From assembly GCA_029817715.1 (NCBI GenBank), contig JARUPY010000398.1, positions 682,001 to 746,000 of the forward strand: DNA of 64,000 nt. Reading direction: 5' to 3'. Positions 9,080 to 16,693 of this stretch are shown here, piece by piece. Under the pieces are notes generated by a model. It did not search any database. It saw only the letters and a program-made list of their open reading frames with translations, and was not told where the DNA came from. A program made the position numbers and the translations under genes. How positions within the stretch are numbered: the first letter of the stretch is position 1; every line of letters begins with the position of its first letter. This stretch comes from Melastoma dodecandrum. Taxonomy: Eukaryota > Streptophyta > Magnoliopsida > Myrtales > Melastomataceae.

Positions 9080-9229
9080 TCCGCGCCGACGCCGCCAAGA
9101 ACAAACCGAGCTGAGCCGCCGCCTTTTCGAGATGCTTCGTCTCGGAACGCGGTCGTCTTTGGAATGGACACGACCGCACGCGCCGCGAAGATGAGAGGAC
9201 CAACGATCCTTCCGCCTCTCGAGGACTTC

Positions 9230-10198
9230 ATGTACCGCCGGCTGGTTTTTCTTGCGCTGATCGCGTCCGCTTTCGCTTGGCCCGTCGGAGTCGAGGCGGA
9301 GGATCTGCGTCAGGTGACGATCGACTGGGCGACCTACAATCCGCTCAGCATCGTCGTGAAGGATCATCGGCTGTTGGAGAGCGCCTTCGACAAGCGCGGG
9401 GTCTCCGTGCGCTGGGTGCAGACCCGCGGCTCCAACCAGGCGCTGCAATATCTCAACGCCGGCTCGCTCGATCTCGGCTCGACCGCCGGCGCGGCGGCGC
9501 TCGTCGGGCGCGTGAACGGCAATCCGATCAAGGCGATCTACGTCTATTCCGCACCCGAATGGACCGCGCTGGTGACGCGGAGGAACAGCGGGATCACGCG
9601 TGTCGCCGATCTCAAGGACAAGCGCATCGCGGTGACGCGGGGCACGGATCCGCACATCTTCCTCGTGCGCGCGCTGGCGGGCGCCGGCCTCGCGGAGAAG
9701 GACGTCAAGATCGTGCTCCTGCAGCATGCGGACGGGCGCACGGCGCTCGACCGCGGGGACGTCGACGCCTGGGCCGGCCTCGACCCGATCATGGCGTCGG
9801 TCGAGCTCGACAGCGGGGACGTGATCTTCTTCCGTGACAAGGCCGCCAACACCTATGGCGTCCTCGACGTGCGCGAGGATTTCGCCAAGGCGCATCCCGA
9901 TGCCGTCCATGTCGTGCTTGATGCCTACGAGCAGGCGCGCGCCTGGGCGCATGCGCATCCGGCGGAGTTCAAGGCGCTCCTGGCGAAGGCGACCGGTCTG
10001 TCCCCGGCCGTCATCGACCGCCAGATCGATCAGCGCACCGATTTGACCTCGGGGACCATCGGCTCGGCGCAGCGGAGTTCGATCCTCGCAGCCGGCACGG
10101 TGCTGCAGCAGGCGGGGATCATCCCCTCGTCCGTCGATGTCGCGAAAACCACCGATACCCTGATCGATCCGGCATTCGAGAGGGCGGCCGCGAAGTGA
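9230..10198 (+). CDS. ABC transporter substrate-binding protein, aliphatic sulfonate/taurine type
   Basis: A 322-aa periplasmic protein starting MYRRLVFLALIASAFAWPVG with a standard signal peptide cleaved after VEA; the in-frame start at 9164 would bury this signal behind 22 residues and is rejected. The mature protein has the NMT1/SsuA-like type II binding fold: YNPLSIVVKDHRLLE, then RGSNQALQYLNAGSLD and GTDPHIFLVRALA. Family members bind alkanesulfonates, taurine, nitrate or thiamine precursors; the adjacency to a cysteine desulfurase in its shell makes a sulfur source most likely. It follows the desulfurase by 150 bp and overlaps the permease start by 4 bp. Confidence 0.88.
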   Translation: MYRRLVFLALIASAFAWPVGVEAEDLRQVTIDWATYNPLSIVVKDHRLLESAFDKRGVSVRWVQTRGSNQALQYLNAGSLDLGSTAGAAALVGRVNGNPIKAIYVYSAPEWTALVTRRNSGITRVADLKDKRIAVTRGTDPHIFLVRALAGAGLAEKDVKIVLLQHADGRTALDRGDVDAWAGLDPIMASVELDSGDVIFFRDKAANTYGVLDVREDFAKAHPDAVHVVLDAYEQARAWAHAHPAEFKALLAKATGLSPAVIDRQIDQRTDLTSGTIGSAQRSSILAAGTVLQQAGIIPSSVDVAKTTDTLIDPAFERAAAK

Positions 10199-11034
10199 CA
10201 TCGCTGGCCGGCGAGGCCCATCTTGCGGAGACCGCGGACCGCTCCTCTCGCGGACGGCCGCTCGCCCGGCTCCTCGGGCGCTTCGCTCTTGGACTGTTGT
10301 TGCCGGTCCCCGCGCTTCTCGTGTGGGAGGCGTGCGTGCGCGCGGGGCTGGTCGAAAGGCGTCTCATGCCAGCGCCCAGTCGCGTCGCAGAGACATTTCA
10401 GGAGCTGTTCCGAGCCGGAGACCTGCAGCGCCACGTCGTCGCGACGCTGAGCCGCGTCTACGTCGGCTTTCTGTTCGGCGCACTGGCCGGCACAGTGCTG
10501 GGCCTGCTCAGCGGCGCCCAGGGTCTGTTTCGCGCCCTGGTCGATCCGACCGTGCAGGCGCTGCGCGCCATCCCGTCCATCGCCTGGGTGCCGCTCTTCA
10601 TCCTGTGGTTCGGAATCTTCGAGGCCTCGAAGCTCACGCTGATCGCCGTCGGCGTGTTTTTCCCCGTCTACCTCGGGACGATGAGCGCCGTGCGCTCGGT
10701 CGATCGCAAGCTGATCGAGGTCGGTCGCATCTTCCGGCTGACGCGCCTCGCCCTGGTGCGGCGCATCCTGCTTCCGGCGGTTCTGCCCGCATGGGTCGTC
10801 TCGCTGCGCACCGGGCTTGGCCTCGGCTTCATGTTCGTCGTCGCCGCCGAGATCATGGGGGCGTCGGAGGGCCTGGGCTATCTCCTCATCGATGGCCAAC
10901 AGCTCGGCAAGCCGGAGGAGATCCTCTGTGCTCTCATCGCCTTCGCCATCGTCGAGCAGGCGAGCGATGTCGTCCTCGTCGCGGCCTCCCGCCCGCTTCT
11001 CGCCTGGCAGGACGTCGAGAGAGGCGCGCGCTGA
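10195..11034 (+). CDS. ABC transporter permease, SsuC/TauC-like
   Basis: A 279-aa inner-membrane protein from a GTG start whose first bases overlap the stop of the binding protein (GTGA). It has about six hydrophobic helices, and the BPD_transp_1 EAA loop is visible in VGRIFRLTRLALVRRILLPA. It would form the channel homodimer of the sulfonate-type importer. The stop overlaps the ATG of the ATPase (ATGA), indicating translational coupling of all three transporter genes. Confidence 0.88.
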   Translation: MTSLAGEAHLAETADRSSRGRPLARLLGRFALGLLLPVPALLVWEACVRAGLVERRLMPAPSRVAETFQELFRAGDLQRHVVATLSRVYVGFLFGALAGTVLGLLSGAQGLFRALVDPTVQALRAIPSIAWVPLFILWFGIFEASKLTLIAVGVFFPVYLGTMSAVRSVDRKLIEVGRIFRLTRLALVRRILLPAVLPAWVVSLRTGLGLGFMFVVAAEIMGASEGLGYLLIDGQQLGKPEEILCALIAFAIVEQASDVVLVAASRPLLAWQDVERGAR

Positions 11035-11807
11035 TGTTGTCCGTCGATCGCGTCTCGAAGCGCTACGACGACGGGACGCAGGCCCTCGCCGACGTCTCGC
11101 TGCATGTGGAGCCCGGCGAGTTCGTCGTGATTCTCGGCGCCTCGGGCTGCGGCAAGACGAGCCTGCTGCGAATCATCGCCGGACTGGAGGAGGCGAGCGC
11201 CGGCGCGGTGTCGTTCGAAGGCTCGCGGATCACCCGTCCTCACCCCGAGGTCGGGTTCGTCTTTCAGGAGCCGCGTCTTCTGCCCTGGCTCACCGTGTCT
11301 GAGAACATCGCCTTCGGGTTGCGCGACAGGCCGGCGCCCGAGCGGGCGCGGCGCCTCGCCGACAGCCTCGAGCGGGTCCGTCTCGGTCCGCAGGCGCGAA
11401 AGCTGCCGCGGGACCTCAGCGGCGGCCAGCAGCAGCGCGCGGCTCTCGCCCGCGCGCTCAGCCTCGATCCGAAGCTCCTGCTGCTCGACGAGCCGTTCTC
11501 GGCGCTCGATGCGCTCACCCGCCAGGAGCTGCAGGATCACCTCCTCGAACTCTGGTCGGCGGAACGCCGCGCCTTCTTCATGGTCACCCACGACATCGAC
11601 GAGGCCGCGATGCTCGCCGATCGCATCGTGGTCCTGCGTCCGCATCCCGGTCGAATCGCGCAGGTCCTCGTCAACGATCTGCCGCGTCCGCGCGATCCGG
11701 ACACGATCGCCTTCGTCGGAATGCGCCGTCACCTGCGGGCGGCCCTCGGCGCGCCCTTGCGGCATCGCCAGCCGACGGTCGCCGGTGACGTGACGGCGCG
11801 GGCTTGA
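11034..11807 (+). CDS. ABC transporter ATP-binding protein, SsuB/TauB-like
   Basis: A 257-aa nucleotide-binding subunit. Walker A is GASGCGKTS, Q-loop FVFQEPRLLPW, signature LSGGQQQRAALARAL, Walker B LLLLDEPFSALD and H-loop VTHDIDEA, so the ATPase should be competent. The EPRLLPW sequence after the Q-loop is characteristic of the nitrate/sulfonate/taurine transporter ATPases. Start codon overlaps the permease stop. It ends the presumed sulfur operon; the next gene begins 64 bp later with a TTG codon and may or may not be co-transcribed. Confidence 0.9.
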   Translation: MLSVDRVSKRYDDGTQALADVSLHVEPGEFVVILGASGCGKTSLLRIIAGLEEASAGAVSFEGSRITRPHPEVGFVFQEPRLLPWLTVSENIAFGLRDRPAPERARRLADSLERVRLGPQARKLPRDLSGGQQQRAALARALSLDPKLLLLDEPFSALDALTRQELQDHLLELWSAERRAFFMVTHDIDEAAMLADRIVVLRPHPGRIAQVLVNDLPRPRDPDTIAFVGMRRHLRAALGAPLRHRQPTVAGDVTARA

Positions 11808-11871
11808 ACCGCGAGCCTTTTGCGCACAATGTGCCGTCGCGCTTTCGGATCGTTTCTCAGGACCCCAGACG

Positions 11872-12486
11872 TTGATCGGCACGACGAGTATTTTGGCCGC
11901 GCTGGATCTTTCGGATCGCGTCAAGGCCGACATACTCGCCCGGATGACGGCGCCGGCGCGGCACTATCATTCCATGGGGCACCTCGAGCTTCTGTGGGCG
12001 CGCCATGAGCGCTACGCGAGCAGCGCACCGCCCTTCCTGCGCGACTTCGCGAAGGACATCGCGCTCGCGATCGCCTTCCACGACATCGTCTATGTCGCCG
12101 GCGCCCGAGACAACGAGATGCGCTCCGCGGAGCACTGGCTGTCGATCAGCGGAACCTATTCGCTCGATCATCATCGGCGCATGTGGATCGCGCAGACGAT
12201 CCGTGCCACGGCCGATCATCTCTCTTCGTCCTCGTCGCTGGACCTCTCCGTTCCGTCAGACTACGCCCGCCAATGGGTGCTCGATCTGGATCTCACGCCG
12301 CTCGGCGAGTCGGCCGCGGTCTTCGACGCGAACATGGACCTGCTGCGGGCCGAAGAGCCGGACGCCAATCTCGAGGGCGCCATCGCGTATTTCGCGTCGG
12401 CCGCCTGCCTCTATCGCTGCCCGCCGCTCGCCGCGGCCTTCGCCGAGCCCGCGCGCGCCAACTTCGCCCGCCATCTTCGCCGCTGA
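11872..12486 (+). CDS. Predicted HD-type metal-dependent phosphohydrolase
   Basis: A 204-aa protein with a TTG start preceded by AGGA; an internal ATG at 11944 would remove the first 24 residues. It matches the COG4339-type group of small predicted HD phosphohydrolases: ARHYHSMGHLELLWAR supplies the first histidine pair, AIAFHDIVYV the HD motif, and ATADHL and DLDLTPLG the later metal ligands. The substrate is unknown; the group is commonly described only as predicted. It is followed by a GC-rich hairpin at 12512. Confidence 0.75.
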   Translation: MIGTTSILAALDLSDRVKADILARMTAPARHYHSMGHLELLWARHERYASSAPPFLRDFAKDIALAIAFHDIVYVAGARDNEMRSAEHWLSISGTYSLDHHRRMWIAQTIRATADHLSSSSSLDLSVPSDYARQWVLDLDLTPLGESAAVFDANMDLLRAEEPDANLEGAIAYFASAACLYRCPPLAAAFAEPARANFARHLRR

Positions 12487-12511
12487 CCTGCGCGCGACGA
12501 CCGCTCGGATA

Positions 12512-12529
12512 ATCCGCCGGGCGGCGGAT
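12512..12529 (+). terminator. GC-rich hairpin, possible weak terminator
   Basis: ATCCGCC-GGGC-GGCGGAT, a 7-bp perfect stem with a 4-nt loop, 25 bp after the phosphohydrolase stop. A run of six T residues follows about 10 bases later instead of directly, so it is a weak or composite terminator at best. Confidence 0.45.
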
Positions 12530-12601
12530 CGTAACGATGTTTTTTATCAGCCGCTTAAGCTGCCGCCGCGTAACCTCGGGGTCCCTTGCGAGATCCCTTC
12601 G

Positions 12602-13816
12602 ATGTTTCATCTCGAAGCCGGCGCCTACCTGATGCGGGAAGGGGATCCGCCCACCTGTGGCTTTCTCATCGAGGAAGGACGTCTCGAGGTGCGCCTCGAG
12701 CGGCCGGAGGGCGCCCGCGTCCTCGCCGTGCTCGGGCCCGGTGAGATCGTCGGCGAGATGGCGCTGGTCGATCGCGCGCCTCGCACCGCCAGCGTGTGCG
12801 CCATCGAGCCGAGCGTGCTGATGCCCATCACCGCGGAGCATTTCGCGGCGCGCCTCGCGGCGACGGATCCGGTGCTGCGCCTCGTGCTGGGCACCGTGCT
12901 CGACCGCCTGCGCTCGACGCTCAGCGATCTCGGCGGCCAGGCGGCGAGCGCACCCTCGACGCGCGATCCCGCGATGAAGGACGCAGCGGTGGCCGAGCTC
13001 CGCCTCGAGAAGGATTTGCGGTCCGCGATCGCCGAGGATCGCATCTCGGTCCACTACCAGCCGCTCGTGGCGCTCGGCAGCGGGCGCCTCATCGGCTTCG
13101 AGGCGCTCGCGCGCTGGTCCCATCCCATGCGCGGCCTGATCCCGCCGTCGGTCTTCGTGCCGATCGCCGAGGTGTGCGGGCTCAGTTCGGACCTCGCCTT
13201 CCGCTGCCTCGAACATGTCGTGCGCGATCTCGTCGAGCTGCAGGGCGCCGCCCGGCGCTGCAGCGCGCATGTCCATGCGCCGCGCGTCTCGGTCAACATC
13301 TCCGGCAACGACCTGACGACCCCGCGCTTCATCGAGCGGCTGAGCGACATCGCGAGCGCGGCGCCCGGCGGCGCCCAGAACATCGCCCTCGAGTTGACAG
13401 AAACGGCCCTCGTCCAGAGTCCCAGCGAAGCGGCCAACGCGCTCGATAGAGCACGTCATCTCGGCTTCACGATCGCCGTCGACGATTTCGGGACGGGCTA
13501 TTCGAGCCTCAACTACATCCGCACGCTGCCGGTGGATTGCCTGAAGATCGACCGCACCTTCGTGCAGGGCCTCACCCACTGCGCCAACACGCAGTCGATC
13601 GTCGCCTCGACGGTCCAACTCGCTCATCAGCTCAACATCGCCGTCGTCGGCGAGGGGATCGAGACCGAGGCGCAACGCCAGATGCTTCAGGAGCTCGGCT
13701 GCGAACTCGGCCAAGGCTATCTCTTCGGCCGCCCGGCGCCGCTCGCTGAAACGCTCGATCTCCTGGAAGGCTGGCGCCGCCCCGAACCGCGGATGGCGAT
13801 GTCCGCCACCGCTTGA
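12602..13816 (+). CDS. Cyclic-nucleotide-binding domain fused to EAL phosphodiesterase
   Basis: A 404-aa protein from ATG 12602 (MFHLEAGAYLMREGDPP). Residues 1 to about 120 form a Crp/cNMP-binding beta roll (LGPGEIVGEMALVDRAPRTA, the phosphate-binding cassette region). Residues about 145-385 are an EAL domain with signature GFEALARW and the metal and catalytic motifs ELTETAL, VDDFGTGYSS, LKIDRTFV and GEGIET, all intact, so cyclic-di-GMP hydrolysis is expected. No membrane segment or GGDEF domain. The fusion suggests that one cyclic nucleotide (cAMP or cGMP) could gate turnover of another. Confidence 0.85.
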   Translation: MFHLEAGAYLMREGDPPTCGFLIEEGRLEVRLERPEGARVLAVLGPGEIVGEMALVDRAPRTASVCAIEPSVLMPITAEHFAARLAATDPVLRLVLGTVLDRLRSTLSDLGGQAASAPSTRDPAMKDAAVAELRLEKDLRSAIAEDRISVHYQPLVALGSGRLIGFEALARWSHPMRGLIPPSVFVPIAEVCGLSSDLAFRCLEHVVRDLVELQGAARRCSAHVHAPRVSVNISGNDLTTPRFIERLSDIASAAPGGAQNIALELTETALVQSPSEAANALDRARHLGFTIAVDDFGTGYSSLNYIRTLPVDCLKIDRTFVQGLTHCANTQSIVASTVQLAHQLNIAVVGEGIETEAQRQMLQELGCELGQGYLFGRPAPLAETLDLLEGWRRPEPRMAMSATA

Positions 13817-13866
13817 GCGGCGAAGGGGGCCGAGCCCGCTGGCATCTTTGTGCCGGCACTTGCGCG

Positions 13867-14259
13867 TCAATGAAGCGTGCTGCCGGCTTGCTTCGAGCGG
13901 CAGAGTTCGGTGAGGTGATCCAAGAGCTCGTGCTCCCCGATCGGTTTGCAGCAATGCGGCGTATTCGCAAAGCGTGCGGGCAGATCTTCGCGGTCGTAGC
14001 CCGAGGTGAACAGAAACGGCACGCCTTGGCGGTGCAGTTCGTCCGCGACATGGAAGGCCTCGCCATCCACCAGTTTGATGTCCAGCACGGCCACGTCGAA
14101 GCCATTGCGCTCGACAGCGTGCATCGCGCTCTCGGCATCGCTCAACGTGTCGACCACGGCCGCCCCGGCGCGGCGTAGCAGACGTTCAAGCTCCACAGAG
14201 ATGAAGTATTCGTCTTCGACGATCAGGATTTCGCACCCGATCAGGCAGTTCGCATGCAT
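13867..14259 (-). CDS. Single-domain response regulator
   Basis: A 130-aa stand-alone CheY-like receiver. Acidic pocket EDE (ILIVEDEYF), phosphoacceptor Asp in VAVLDIKLVDG, conserved Ser/Thr in LFTSGYD and Lys in HCCKPIGEHE are all present. No output domain. Similar short receivers in rhizobia act in phosphorelays; the partner kinase is not nearby. Convergent with the EAL gene; its upstream region leads to the island boundary, so in the uninterrupted chromosome it would have neighboured the tRNA-Ser gene. Confidence 0.85.
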   Translation of the reverse strand: MHANCLIGCEILIVEDEYFISVELERLLRRAGAAVVDTLSDAESAMHAVERNGFDVAVLDIKLVDGEAFHVADELHRQGVPFLFTSGYDREDLPARFANTPHCCKPIGEHELLDHLTELCRSKQAGSTLH

Positions 14260-14479
14260 GGTTCACCTCGTGCTTGCGGCTTTCTCGATGAGACTTTCAA
14301 GGCGTCAAAAGCGTCAGGATCGCCTCGGGGCGGCGCTCTCCTGAGCTGAAAGCGTCTGCATTGAACTGATCGCTCGTATATAAATAATTATCGACACATC
14401 GAGCTCGGCGACAATTAGATATGTTGGGACGGAGAATTACGCCCCGAAGTGGATTTTGCAAGTCTTGAGGAAACTATAC

Positions 14480-14493
14480 TTTTGCCGGCAAAA
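14480..14493 (-). terminator. Palindrome that is probably the original tRNA-Ser terminator
   Basis: TTTTGCCGGCAAAA, a perfect 14-bp palindrome, 5 bp left of the displaced tRNA 3' end. Read on the minus strand the order is CCGCCA, GATAATTTTT, GCCGGC, AAAA, which is what would have followed the tRNA before the island inserted. Confidence 0.55.
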
Positions 14494-14498
14494 ATTAT

Positions 14499-14513
14499 CT
14501 GGCGGAGGGAGCG
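14499..14513. repeat. attL: 15-bp duplicate of the tRNA-Ser 3' end
   Basis: CTGGCGGAGGGAGCG is identical to 35233-35247, which spans the encoded CCA and acceptor end of tRNA-Ser. The flanking bases differ on both sides, so the identity is confined to the core, as expected for a site-specific recombination product. Confidence 0.85.
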
Positions 14514-14576
14514 TCCGCCCTGCGCGCGAGACAAGCCACTGAGAACGATCATCATTCCCGCAGGCGAGTCTGCCCT

Positions 14577-14607
14577 TCCCTAGTTCGTTCCCTTGTTCGT
14601 GTCGCGA
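14577..14607. repeat. Left copy of the island-end repeat (candidate integrase arm site)
   Basis: Matches 35101-35131 at 28 of 31 positions, with the first 17 bases (TCCCTAGTTCGTTCCCT) identical. It contains two 9-mers, CCTAGTTCG and CCTTGTTCG, 12 bp apart. It lies 64 bp inside the left attachment core. Confidence 0.6.
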
Positions 14608-14772
14608 GCTATGGCGAACGTCAGCGGTTGGAGGGTTTCCGCAGAGAGCCCGATCGAGCGGGTGGGCGGGGTAAAATGGCGATCGGCGCGACGCGCTCCA
14701 CGAGCTCTCGCACGAGACCTGCCCGGAATTTTCCGGCATCATGGGATTTTCCGAGTCGTTGAGATTTCCACC

Positions 14773-15288
14773 ATGCTGTTGCGCCTGCGCTCCCTCGCGT
14801 TTCTTGCCGCCGTCGCCGCTTCGCCTGTCTGGGCTGTGGAGCGGACCCAGCCCACGTTCTCGATCTGCTCGCGCGCCGGCTGCACGGTGACGGTGAGAGG
14901 GGCGGGCGGCCTCGACGGCTCGACCGCATCCGCCGTCGCCTACATGACCGAGGCCGACGCGATCGAGTGGTGTACGACGTACGAGCGCCCGACCTGGGCG
15001 GAGGACGGCGGGCTCCGCGGGTTGGAGGCGTGCGTGAAGCACACGCTCGACGGCGACGGCGGCCGCCAGCACAAGATCATCGCGGATTGCCACGACGGCA
15101 TCCTCTTCAACAGCGCCGGCGAGCGGTGGCGGTTGAATGCCGGCGCCGTCGGCTCCGGATCGTGGGACGAGTGGTCGCCGGTCGACCGAGCGCGCGGGGA
15201 AAACGAGGTGCCGCCGATCTCGGCCAACGACGATCAGTTCGCCTTCCTTTGCCCGAATGCGGCGGCCCGGCTCGGCATTAAGCGCTGA
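14773..15288 (+). CDS. Secreted cysteine-containing protein of unknown function
   Basis: A 171-aa protein starting MLLRLRSLAFLAAVAAS with a clear Sec signal peptide cleaved around SPVWA-VE; the longer in-frame start at 14593 would hide it and overlap the arm site. The mature part has about six cysteines (CSRAGC, EWC, ACVK, ADCHD, FLCPN), suggesting disulfides in the periplasm, and tryptophan-rich patches. No family recognised. It is the leftmost gene of the island and converges with the next gene by 11 bp. Possibly a lysogenic-conversion (moron) gene; not established. Confidence 0.65.
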   Translation: MLLRLRSLAFLAAVAASPVWAVERTQPTFSICSRAGCTVTVRGAGGLDGSTASAVAYMTEADAIEWCTTYERPTWAEDGGLRGLEACVKHTLDGDGGRQHKIIADCHDGILFNSAGERWRLNAGAVGSGSWDEWSPVDRARGENEVPPISANDDQFAFLCPNAAARLGIKR

Positions 15289-16144
15289 CCAAATTCTCCG
15301 CCTCGTCCCACAGCCGGGAACATAGCTCCGCGCGGCGGATCCTGCGGCCCCCGACTACTTCGAGGTCGATCCTGCGGATGTGCCCGCTGGCGAGAGCAGC
15401 GCAGAGATACGGTGTCTTGTCACGCGCTACGGAGAGATAGGCCTGCTTCTTCCGCCCGCGGAGGACGCCCAGATCCTGCTCAAGCGGGTTGCCGCGGTCG
15501 TCCTCAGCGCGCTGCAGCCGGCATACGAGCTCGAGCTGCAGAGCGGCGCCGCGTCGGCGTTCCGGCAGGAGATATCGGCAATCGATCTGCACGGTGCACT
15601 CGTCTTCGAAGATCAGCCGTCCGAAAGCCGCCGCGCGGATGTCGTAGGCGGTCCGCCACCCTTCGATTGCGAGCACGTGTCGCGTCGCTGGGCCAGACGT
15701 GAGGGCTTCAAGCTCCGCCGCCTCGATCTCCTTCTCGCGCCGCCCGCGTTCCTGCTGGATCCGCTGCATCTCGAAGTAGGCAGCCATGGGATCCCGCTTG
15801 GGCCGCGGCGCGCGCTCCTTGCGTGGCACCCTGGTCGCATAGCGCCCCTGCGCGCCTTCCTCGAGCACGATGGGGTCAGCTTCCTTCGAAGGCGACGGGG
15901 CCAGCGGCGGCCGCGCGATCGTCTGGCCTGCCTGCATCTGCTGCCACTCCCCGCGGCCCGGCTTCGGGATAAGCCATCGCCGACAGACGCGACCTACGAG
16001 GGATCCGGAGATGCCAAAGAGGTTCGCGAGGATCTTGGTCTCGTGCGACCAGACCAGGTCGTAGAGCTGCGAGCGTGTGATGGTTGGGTTGAGGGCGATA
16101 TCGGTCGGCATCTCCAGCTCCTGCATCGTGGCGGGTTGGAGCAT
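15278..16144 (-). CDS. Hypothetical protein with N-terminal HTH-like segment
   Basis: A 288-aa protein; starts at 16144, 16126 or 16111 are all possible. Residues about 20-75 (TRSQLYDLVWSHETKILAN, then RRWLIPKPGRGEW) match a recurring N-terminal module of bacterial hypothetical proteins of the form (S/T)R..LY.LVW....L...FG(I/V)S...(L/V)....R...IP.P..GYW, which looks like a helix-turn-helix followed by a basic arm. The middle is charged and proline-rich with a coiled-coil-like stretch near 120-150 (MQRIQQERGRREKEIEAAEL). Function unknown; probably DNA-binding. Transcribed toward the left end of the island, downstream of the repressor gene on the same strand. Confidence 0.7.
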   Translation of the reverse strand: MLQPATMQELEMPTDIALNPTITRSQLYDLVWSHETKILANLFGISGSLVGRVCRRWLIPKPGRGEWQQMQAGQTIARPPLAPSPSKEADPIVLEEGAQGRYATRVPRKERAPRPKRDPMAAYFEMQRIQQERGRREKEIEAAELEALTSGPATRHVLAIEGWRTAYDIRAAAFGRLIFEDECTVQIDCRYLLPERRRGAALQLELVCRLQRAEDDRGNPLEQDLGVLRGRKKQAYLSVARDKTPYLCAALASGHIRRIDLEVVGGRRIRRAELCSRLWDEAENLVSA

Positions 16145-16167
16145 GGTGCGGTCCGATGTGGCATAGC

Positions 16168-16569
16168 TTAGGCCGCGTCAAGCAGGCCCGGACGGACGCG
16201 ATTGCCGAAATCGATGCGGTGCGCGGTCGCGGCGGGCATCAAGCGCCCCTGCCGCTCATGGTGCGGGATCGTACGTTGGACGACGAGCTCTAGGCCCAGC
16301 GCCTGCAGCAGACACGGAAGGGAGAGGGGGCCGAGCCGCTTGTCGCCGCATTCGAGCTTGCCGGTGTAGCCGGGTTGGAGCCCAGCGATCTCGTCGACGA
16401 CGGCCTGCGCCAGCCCCAGCTCCTTGCGGCGGACGACGCAGGCTCTGAGCAGCTCGTCGTAGGTCGTTGCGCGCGCGACAACGTCATCGATCTGCTTCGG
16501 CTGTGTCGAAGTCGAAGGTTTCTCGGACGGGGCCGATGACGGGAGGGCGAACGTCTTGCTGCTCTGCAT
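16168..16569 (-). CDS. XRE-family transcriptional regulator of the island
   Basis: A 133-aa protein started at ATG 16569 (MQSSKTFALP); longer in-frame versions would run through the divergent operator region. Residues about 35-105 form a Cro/C1-like HTH (YDELLRACVVRRKELGLAQ, then LQPGYTGKLECGDKRLGPLS). It reads away from the phage-like gene block and shares with it a 124-bp divergent region that holds the palindrome at 16583, the layout of a phage repressor controlling the structural operon. The C-terminal 25 residues are not recognised. Confidence 0.75.
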   Translation of the reverse strand: MQSSKTFALPSSAPSEKPSTSTQPKQIDDVVARATTYDELLRACVVRRKELGLAQAVVDEIAGLQPGYTGKLECGDKRLGPLSLPCLLQALGLELVVQRTIPHHERQGRLMPAATAHRIDFGNRVRPGLLDAA

Positions 16570-16582
16570 CTGCGCTCGCAAT

Positions 16583-16600
16583 GCGGTATCATAATACCGC
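16583..16600. promoter_or_regulatory. Operator-like inverted repeat between the repressor and structural genes
   Basis: GCGGTAT-CATA-ATACCGC, two perfect 7-bp arms with a 4-bp centre, 14 bp upstream of the repressor start codon and 94 bp before the phage-like operon. Suits binding by the adjacent XRE protein. Confidence 0.6.
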
Positions 16601-16693
16601 GCCGGTGCTCGCCTTGATAGCGTCCCGGAATCTGCGCGGCAAGATTCAAACGGTGCGTTGCACGGATCTTTCCGCGTGCGCGGAATAGGCGGC

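Noticed and set aside
6536..10201. A 1221-codon open frame on the minus strand opposite the desulfurase and binding-protein genes
   Set aside because: Its composition is that of an antisense shadow in high-GC DNA (Arg/Asp/Val-rich, no domains), while the plus strand encodes well-defined families throughout.
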